Of a stretch of 64,000 bases of DNA, positions 55,001 through 64,000 are shown one piece after another. Source of the stretch: Nemania diffusa. Lineage: Eukaryota > Ascomycota > Sordariomycetes > Xylariales > Xylariaceae. The stretch spans positions 3,906,001 through 3,970,000 of the forward strand of contig JBBPUQ010000006.1 of the NCBI GenBank assembly GCA_038501195.1, in the 5' to 3' direction. The notes under the pieces were generated by a model, which saw only the letters and a list, made by a program, of their open reading frames with translations, did no database searches and was not told the DNA's origin. Within the stretch, counting starts at the first letter, position 1. Each line of letters opens with the position of its first letter. The translations under genes and the position numbers were made by a program.

Positions 55001-58000
55001 TTTATTAACAGAACTTATTATTAGCATACCGACTTTTTATTTTCAGCTGTATTAAATAATAAACATTTTTTTTTTAAATTACCAGTTTAGCTTATAGTTA
55101 CTAAAAAGCAGTAGTTTTTAACTTTTTGTAATAATAAAGCTATAAAACTAGCTAAAAACTTAAACTTATTTTTACTACTACTTCGATTTTAAACAATGCT
55201 TGCTATACTACAAATAAATAAAAAACAAATTTAAAAGCTTAAAAATAAAATTTTACTAATTAGTACAACAATTAATATATTACTAATAATATATAAACTG
55301 TAGCTTTTTATAAAATTTAGCAATATTAAATATAAGTTAGTTTGTTAATTTTTAAACAACTATTCTGTTAAGTTGTATATAAAATTATTATATAGTATAA
55401 TTTAACATTTTAAATCAGTAAAAATGCTATTAATACACTACAAAAAGCTGCAAAAGTACACTTAGTTCAAATATTTACTTATAAGTGTTTTTTTTTTTGC
55501 TATTTAATACATTTTAACTAATTATTAAACACTAATTATTGTATGCTTTATACTAAATAAGTTATTATAATATTATTTAATTTCTAGCTATTAAAAAATC
55601 TAAAGTAAAAACTAAATATTGCTTTGTTTTAAATATAAAATAAAACAATTTATTAGTATAGCTAAATAAATTAAAAACCTAAATATTAGTTTAAACTAAT
55701 AACACTTATAATTTAAGTAAAAAAAATATTAAACTTTAAATATATATTTATTATAGTATAAATAATAAAATATTTTAATTTATTTGTTTAATACTTACAA
55801 ATAATTAAAACTTTTATAAACTTAAACTTAACTAATATTACTTTTGCTTTAAATAATTGTTTAATTTTAGTAATAGTTTAAACTGCTTTTTTTTTTATTA
55901 GTATATTAGTTGTTAACTATACATTTTTTCTTTTTATTTTTTTATTAAATATTACTTATTTATTTTTTTCAATTTATAAATAAGTTATTTATTAATTTAT
56001 ATATAATTTAAACTTTATAGTTTATATTTTATATTAAGTTTATTTTATTAATTAACTTAATAAGCAAAAAGTAATAAATTAAAATATATTTTGTTTTTTT
56101 TTAGCTATATTTTCTATGTATATATTACTTATTTAATATACTAATTTTTGTATTAATTGTTTTTTAGTATATTATATATACATTTTATTAATATTTTTAA
56201 TGAAGTTATTTTATAGCTTTTTTTTTTCGCTTTTTTTAAAGCTTGTATTAGTTTATTATATATATTTTTTTTACTAGTATATATATTGATTTAATTTATA
56301 GTTTAAAATATTAATAAAAACACTTATAAAAAAAGCAAAGGATTTTATAAATATAAATAGCTAGTTAAATATTTTATTAAATAATTAATTAAACAAAGTT
56401 TTTATATTAACTTTTTTTTTAATACTAATTGCTATTTTTATATAATCTGCTATTTATATATAACCTGCTGTTGTAATAAAAACTGTTTTTTTTATATTAG
56501 TTGCTGTTACAGCTGTTTTTATACAGCTTATTATTTTTACTTAAAATGCTACTTTAAAAAAAAATGCTTTAAAAAAAAATACTGCACTTAAGTTTACATT
56601 AGCTCTTTGTTCCATTTGTTTATACTTTTTTTTTTTATAATATATTATTAAATTGCATTTTTAATTAATATATAAAGTTTTAATTATTATAAGTAGTTAT
56701 AAGCTAATACATAAAGCTTTATTAATTATAAATATTTATAAATTATATAAAAAGCAATGTGTTATAAGTATTTTTAAATCGTAAAAAACATAAAACTTAA
56801 TTTAAAAACAATATAAATAACTTATTTTGCAATTTAAGTATAAAATATATAATTTAATTTAAATATGTTTTAAACAAAACTTTTTAATATATATTTAAAA
56901 AGCAAAAAGCTACTACAATTATATTTGCAATTCTAACAGTACTATTTAATAAACTTGTTTGTAAAATTATTTACTTAAATAACAACTATACTAATTATTG
57001 CATATAAAAATCAGCTATAAAAGCTTTAATAAATACTTTAAAATTTATACTTATTTTTTTATTTACTAATATATTTATTTTAACTTTTGTATTAATTTAT
57101 TAACTAATATTATATTAACAGTTAATTTATTTGCTATTTATAACTACTAAGTTATAGTAATAAGTAAAAATTTATAATTAATACTACAAATTATAAAAAT
57201 AACTGCTTATATTAATTTTTTTTTTATTTTTTTTTAGAACTTCTATTTAATTTTTTATTTTACTAATATTATATTTTATTGTTAATTTAATAGCAATTTT
57301 AATATAAATATAACACTGCAATTTAAACTTAACAAATATTTTAGCAAAAAAACCAAAAGTAAAAGTTCTTATAAAAAAAATTCTAATATATATTTTTGTA
57401 ATAAAAAATCTAATAGTAAAAAATTTAGTAAATTAACTTAATTTAAACTTTATATTGCTTTTTTTTTTAAATTAGTATTTTAATTAATACATTTTTTTTA
57501 CAAAAGTTTTTAAATTAACTAAATAGCTATGTTTTCTATATAAATAAACATATTTTAAACTTTTACTATATTATATATTTATATTTTAACTATATTTATA
57601 ACTACTAAATGTTGCTAAAACTATTTAAATAAAAAAAAATAGCAAAAATACTAATTTTTAGTAGTTTAGTTATAAACAAAACTAAAAAATATATAGTACT
57701 TAGTTAAAAAAACATATACAAATAAAATATTAGAACTAGTTCAAGCTTTAAGCTATTAAATTTATTTATGCAGTCGCTTTTGTACAAAAAAATAAAAGCA
57801 ATAATATATATATAAAAACCTGCACAATTATTACTAGGTTTATTTTTATAACTTTAATAATATATTTATTATATTGCTTTCTAATACTTTATTACTTGTT
57901 TTATTTAGTTTTAACTGCACTTTTTTTTATTAATTACATTTATATGTTTTAAACTACTTTATAATATTATAACTAAAACAAAAAACAATATATTTTTTAT

Positions 58001-60233
58001 AGCAAAAGTATAATATTTTATTAGTTAGTTTTTTTTTTATTTAAAATATTAACAACATTATATATAACAACATATTACACTTTCTACTGCAATTTAAACT
58101 ATAATATATATTATATATTCAAATAGCTAGTTGTTAGCAATAGTTTTTAAGTATAATTTATTTTATAAATTTTTAGCAGTTTTTAGTTACATATAAATTA
58201 ATTTAAACTTATATTTTTTTATAAAATAGTTACTTATAATAAACAGCAAGCTAAAACAAGCATATAATAATAAAAATAAATATTTTAACGCCTTTTTGTT
58301 TTTGCTTAAACAGCTAACTAATTAAAACTTTATATTATTTACAAGTTTTATAGCTATAACTAATCACCTTTGTAAAAAAAAAAAATTAAACTAATATTTA
58401 CAACACTTTATGTTTTTTTTAATAATTTATATAAAATATTAAGTTAATGTTATTTGCTTTACTAATATAAGTTTTATTAATATAAATATTATAAAACAAT
58501 ATTTTGTTATTTTTTTTATATTTTTAAATAGTAAAAAACTATATATATTATTAGTTTTAGCTAATATTGCTAATTTATTTAAATATAAAAGTATATATAC
58601 ATTTTATATTGCTACTTTTTATAACAATTATAATAGTAATATTAAAACAATATATTGTTTTTAACTTTATTTTATATGTTTATATTAAGCACTAAAGCTA
58701 ACTGTAAATAAAAAATAGTATTGTTTAAAAATAAATAACAGTTATAACTAAATTATACTAAATATTTTTTTAGCTACTATAGTTTAACTAATTAATATAA
58801 AGTATAGATTTTTTAGTATTAATATTTTTAATAGTTTTATAAATATTAGTTAAAATATATAATATATAGCGCTTTAGATTTAATAATATAGTTTAAATAA
58901 TATAGCTAACTTAAGACTTATAAATAAATAGTATTAACTGTTTAACTAAGTTTTTTTTTTTATATTTTATTTAGAAACATTGTTAAGTTGTTACTTTTAT
59001 TTAGTTAAATAAACTATTACAAAATTTATAATATACTTTGTTTATTTATAATATAAAAGCATTAAATATTTAATTTATTATTAAATTGCTTTAAATTTTT
59101 ATATTTATAAATTTTAGTATAAATATAACATAAAACTTAATAAATTATATTTGGAGTATTAAGTTTTTAAAAAACTAGAAAATAATTAGCTATAATACTT
59201 TAAGTTTTATTGTTGTTTTTTTTTATATATTTATATATAGGTTTTTTATATATATTTAATATTAGTTGATTTATAAGTTTATTTATTTATTACATTTGAT
59301 TTACTAAAGTAGCTTTTTATTACTATTAGTATTAATTTATTTTAATTTTTTTTATTTATTTAAATATTTTATAATTTTATTTTTTTAGCTTTTATTTTAC
59401 AATTATTTATTTGATTTTTTTACTTTATTTACTTTTTTTTACTTTTACTTATTATTTGTACTTAAAGCTTTTGCTATTTTATTATATATTTATATATATA
59501 ACAATTTAATAGTTTATAACTTAATTTTATTACTAATTTATTTATTAATAGTTGTTAATATATTACTTTTAATTAATACATTAGTTTATAACTAATTAAG
59601 CTATATTGCTAAACATATATACTAGTGCTAAAAAACTATATTAATTTACCCGTTTTTTTCAAATTTAGTACTTAAGCTATATTTTATATCTTTTGTATTA
59701 ATAAACCGACTTTATTTACTGTTTTTTTTTAATAGTAAGCTGTGCTAACTTCTAACAATAGTTTTTAAACAATTATTACTATATTTTTTTACAACGCTTG
59801 AGCAACAAAAACTAGAGTATACGTTAGTAGTACAGTTTAGATTAAATCGATTATTGTTGAATATATCGACAAAAAAAACCCCAACAAACAGGTTAAAAGT
59901 ACGTAAATATAAAATTAACAAGTATATTGCTAAAAACTACAAACTGTTATATTTAGCTAAATATAAAATAAAAAAATCAAAACTACTAATAAAATAAAAA
60001 ATAAAATTATTAACTATAAGTATAAATATATTATTTATATTAAAGTTAACAGTTTTATGCTTTTGTTTTTGTTTTAGTACAATTGTTTATAAGTTTAGTA
60101 TAATATTATTGTAAGTACAACTTATATTATTTCGAAAAATATTATAGAAGCGCTTTTTAACTAACTTTTTATAAATTAAAATATACTTTTTGATACAAAT
60201 AATAATAACTATACTATAAAAAACTTTAAAAGC

Positions 60234-60314
60234 AATAAAAATAATAAAAATAATAAAAATAACGAAAATAATAAAAATAATAAAAACAATAAAAAAAATA
60301 AAAAAAATAAAAGT
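60234..60314. repeat. 9-bp minisatellite, unit AATAAAAAT
   Basis: Nine tandem 9-bp units with few changes (one AACGAAAAT, later units drift to AATAAAAAA). Period is constant throughout. Confidence 0.9.
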
Positions 60315-61065
60315 ATGTTCGATTTAAACATTTAAAAAATTAAAAACTTAAACAATTATAAACAATAAAACTTAAGCTGTTAATTTCAAATATATATTAA
60401 TATAAATTTTGCTTATTTTATTTATAACAGATTTATATCTTTTTATATATATATTTTTTGTTATTTATTTTATATACTGTATTAATAGTTTAAACAATAT
60501 AAAACTTTATACAAAAAAGCTTTGCAAATAAATACTATTTGCTACATTAAGTTTTACTAAACTTATTTTTACAAATTATTTATATAAAAAACTTTACAGC
60601 ATAATATATTTTAATATTTTTATTTAATATATATACTTTATATAATTAATTATATAAAAATTAGTAAGTATTAATACTTACTTTGTATTTATAAAAAGTA
60701 AAAGTTTAAAAACGCATAAATTATTTATATATATTTATATAAAGTTTTTAATAAATAAATAACAAAGTTTCAAAGTTATTTATTTGTTAAATTTATATAT
60801 GTTTATTTTTTTACTACTGCAAAATAAAATCATATATAATATTTATTATATTAAAAACTAACTTTTTGTACTTTATTTATTTTATATTATTTAAAAAGTT
60901 ATTAAATTAAGTATAATATATATATTCTGTTATTATAAAAAAAGTTTTAATAGTAATAGTTTTTTAGCATTTAACAAACTTTTTTTGAACAGAAGTAATT
61001 GCTACTATTTTGTTTTTTAAAAATACTTTCTAGTTAAATATTATATTAACAAATATATCTATATT

Positions 61066-61218
61066 TTTATTGCTTTTTTTATTAGCTTTATTTGTATTAC
61101 TTACTTTGCTAGCTTTATTTATATTGCTTGCTTTGTTTATGTTACTTGTTTTACTAGCTTTAACTGTTTTGCTTATATTGCTTATTTTACTTATATTGCT
61201 TACTTCGTTAACTTTATT
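61066..61218. repeat. degenerate 9-bp minisatellite, units like TATATTGCT/TACTTTGCT/AGCTTTATT
   Basis: Seventeen 9-bp units in register. The second half of each unit is mostly TTGCT, TTACT or TTATT. On the minus strand one frame stays open over the whole array and reads as a Ser/Asn/Lys-rich tripeptide repeat. The block around it is otherwise full of stops, so this is probably a repeat effect or a fossil coding repeat. Confidence 0.8.
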
Positions 61219-64000
61219 TAACTTTAGCTAAAATTATATAACATAAAAAGCTTTATATTATAAATATATTTATATATTTTTAGTATTAAATTTATTTGTA
61301 CTAGTATTTAGTATATATTACTTTATTAATATATTTTGTTGTTATAGTTTAAATAATACATTTTATAAAAAAAAAACATTTAATGTTAAAAAAAAATCAA
61401 ATATAAAAGCAGCATTAGTACAAATCGCTAAAGTTTATTATTTTTAAGCAGTTTTATATTTACAGTGCTAAAAAAGTTGTAAACTATAAAACAGCTATAT
61501 TATTATACTATTACAGTATAATAATATATTCCGAAAGTTTTGTACAAACTGCTTTTATAATAGTACTAGCTCTAAGTATTTATTTTAAATTTCAAATAAA
61601 CAAATTAATTATTAAAACAAAAAAACATAACTAATTAAAAATTTAAAACTACTAAATATATTATTTTTGCTGCTACTACTGCTTATACAGCGCTATAATT
61701 TTTTAACTGTTTTTTTTTTATTTAAATTTAATGTTAAAATATTATTTCTAAAACTATATACTGCTAATAATACAATATATTAGCAACAATAAAAAAAAAG
61801 CATATAAATTAAAGTTTTAATATATAATATACTAAATAAACTATTATTTAATTTAAACAAACAATTTTAAACATATTTTACTAAAATAGCATTTTTAAAA
61901 ATTAATATATAAATATATTTACTTTAGCTTTTTATACTTTGTTTGTTTTAAAAAACTATTTGCTATATATTATTAAATAAAAATAACTAGTTATAATAAC
62001 TAATACTTAAATATACTTTTTTCAATTTTAAAATATAATCGCTTTTTATTTAAAACTAAAGTTATAATAACATATATTATTAATATTAACATATTAAATT
62101 GTATACAAAAAGTTTATTTATTTATATTTAAACTACTAAATATAAAGTTTTTAATAATTAAACCTTTTTAATTGCTATTATTTTTTTTTGTATTATTTAT
62201 AAAGTTTAAACAAATATAATAAATAAGCTGAATTTTTATTATAAACATTATTATATTATACTTTTTTAATAACTTAAATTTAATAAGTTATTAATATTAA
62301 CAAACTTAGTATTAACAAACTTTATTATATTAGTTAAATCGTTAAATAAAGCTAATATTTTTTTATACTAAAAAGCAATTAGTTTTACTAAAACAGCTAT
62401 ACTACTGTTTTTTTTTATATTGCTAATTATAAAATCGGCTTATATAAAGCTTAATAGTTTTGTTTAAACTTTTATAAATAATTACTTGTTAAAATATTAA
62501 GTGCTTGTAAACAAAATAACAGCAGCAGGGTCAACTTTAACACTACTGCTAATAAAATCAAAAAGTTTTAATTTTTTACTTAAATATATAATATAAATAA
62601 AGCTATAGTATACAAATATACACTTTTTATGTTTTAACTTTTAAATATATTTGTTTTTTAACTATTTAACAATATTACTTATAATATATATTAATTAACT
62701 AATAAACAAAGCTAACTGTTTTTAACTATTTAACAAAAATTTAAAGTGCTTTTTAGCTCTAGTATTAAAGAACAAAAAAAAAACCGTTTTAAACAGCTTT
62801 TAAAAAAAACACACTTTTTAAATATTTTTACTTCGCTAAAAAAAGTACTTAACTTTTAAAAAAATCTTTATATTTAATAGCAGAACTAACACTATAAAGT
62901 CCAAATCTAATTTTTTTCAAGTTAAAATTTTATTAACTTTATTAATAAACAAGCAAAAAATACTATAAGCTATTATAGCAAATAAATATAGCTACTGCAA
63001 ATCTAAACTATTAAACATTAGTTCAAAAACAATAAAAAAACGTTTTTATATATAACTAAACTTAGTTTTAACAAAAAGTTATAATTTATTGTTATATATT
63101 GCTAGTTTTAAAAGTTTTTATATAATTTATTTTAATAAAAATAGTTTATAAATTATATAGTTTTTGTATAAAAATTACGCTACTTTTAATAATTAAAACA
63201 GCTAAGTTTTTTTAATAATAAACAGTAAACAAAATATTTAAGTTTATTACATAGTTTAAAAAATATTTTTATTTAAAACTATCAGCTAGCACTATAGCTT
63301 TTGCAAAAACTTATAAAAAAACATTGCTATATTTAATTAATTAGTTCTTTTTAAAATAGTTATATTATTTTTTTACAGTAAATATTAAATAAATGTAAAA
63401 AAAAAATAGCATTTTATAACTTTTAAGTTTAAAAAAAGTTAAAAAAGTAAAAAAAGCAGTTAAAACAAAAAAAGTAAATATAATAAAAAATAAAAAAATT
63501 AAAATAGTTTATTATTAAACTATAAAAAAATAAAAGTTAAAAAATAAAACACTGCTATTTATTTTTAAAATAAAACAAAGCTTTATATATTATTTTTAAT
63601 ATAAAAATAATTAATACAAAAATTAATATAATAATTAGTACTAATATATATATATTATTATTTAATTACTTAGTATATTAAAATATTTAATAATAAATAA
63701 CTTTTTATATATTAAACAGTATTAACTTTGTTAGCTTTGTATTATATAAAAAAAATCTTGCTAAAATTAGTAAGTTTTCGTTAGCTGTACAAAAAACAAT
63801 ATATTTTAACTACAATTTCTAAGTTAAAAAAATAAGCTATAATATTAAAACTACTTATATTATTTTGCACTTTATATAATAATAGCTTGTTTAAATCTTT
63901 TTTGCAAAAAAAAAAACTTGCAATTGCTAATAAGCTTAAGCTGATTTTTTTTATTTAGTTTATATAAAATAAAGTTTATAATATAAATTAAAAGTTATAT

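Larger units (their letters stand above)
41909..64000. other. AT-rich, gene-free, RIP-like block (extends beyond the window)
   Basis: From the poly-T runs at 41909-41930 to the right edge the sequence is overwhelmingly A+T, with stops in all frames and no credible gene. In the sample 43021-43140 I counted CA+TG 7 against AC+GT 13, no CG, and TA outnumbering AT, the bias left by RIP (CpA to TpA). Remaining G and C often sit in GC, CT and AC contexts. The likely origin is heavily mutated transposons or other repeats, possibly a pericentromeric or subtelomeric heterochromatin block; no element can be named. A few less degraded patches survive near the left end (42119-42235). Confidence 0.85.

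Overview
The window looks like a contig piece from a filamentous ascomycete (Pezizomycotina, probably Sordariomycetes). The evidence is: multi-exon genes with short introns (mostly 49-171 bp) that have GTRAGT-type donors, CTAAC/CTGAT-like branch sites and YAG acceptors; family content typical of such fungi (a NIT4/NirA-type zinc-cluster regulator, a HET-domain protein, an ankyrin/AAA ATPase, a CorA-like protein); and a very long AT-rich block with the dinucleotide bias expected of repeat-induced point mutation (RIP). No bacterial, organellar, CRISPR, tRNA or rRNA features were recognised. All exon models were built by eye from splice signals, reading frame and family conservation; every multi-exon model given below closes in frame.

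Layout from left to right. 1-54 may be the 3' end of a gene entering from the left. 1482-4432 (minus) is a five-exon Zn2Cys6 transcription factor. 6223-9001 (minus) is a six-exon ankyrin/AAA+ ATPase, divergent from a single-exon HET-domain gene at 9450-11366 (plus); the pair shares a promoter interval of about 450 bp. A core block follows: the Brl1/Brr6-type nuclear envelope protein (11853-13419, minus), IWS1/SPN1 (14223-15629, plus), an SRPK-type kinase (17292-19269, minus) and a small Ala/Thr/Pro-rich predicted protein (21101-21547, minus).

Further right the content becomes accessory and the gaps longer: a secreted M24 'pita-bread' peptidase-like protein (25002-26590, minus), a nine-exon CorA-like membrane protein with a 9-nt micro-exon (27275-30676, plus), an MFS transporter (31036-32995, minus), a sulfotransferase-family protein with a C-terminal membrane anchor (35746-36711, minus) and a short-chain dehydrogenase (40476-41555, minus). 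From about 41.9 kb to the right edge (about 22 kb) the sequence is gene-free and extremely AT-rich, with a very sharp left boundary and several minisatellites whose units are 9, 12 or 18 bp.

Functionally, the middle holds housekeeping functions (transcription elongation, SR-protein phosphorylation, nuclear pore assembly). The flanks hold recognition/regulatory and accessory metabolism genes. The most interesting items are the HET plus ankyrin/AAA head-to-head pair (possible allorecognition or immune pair), the 9-nt exon in the CorA-like gene, the abrupt isochore edge, and the recurring 9-bp repeat period inside the AT block.
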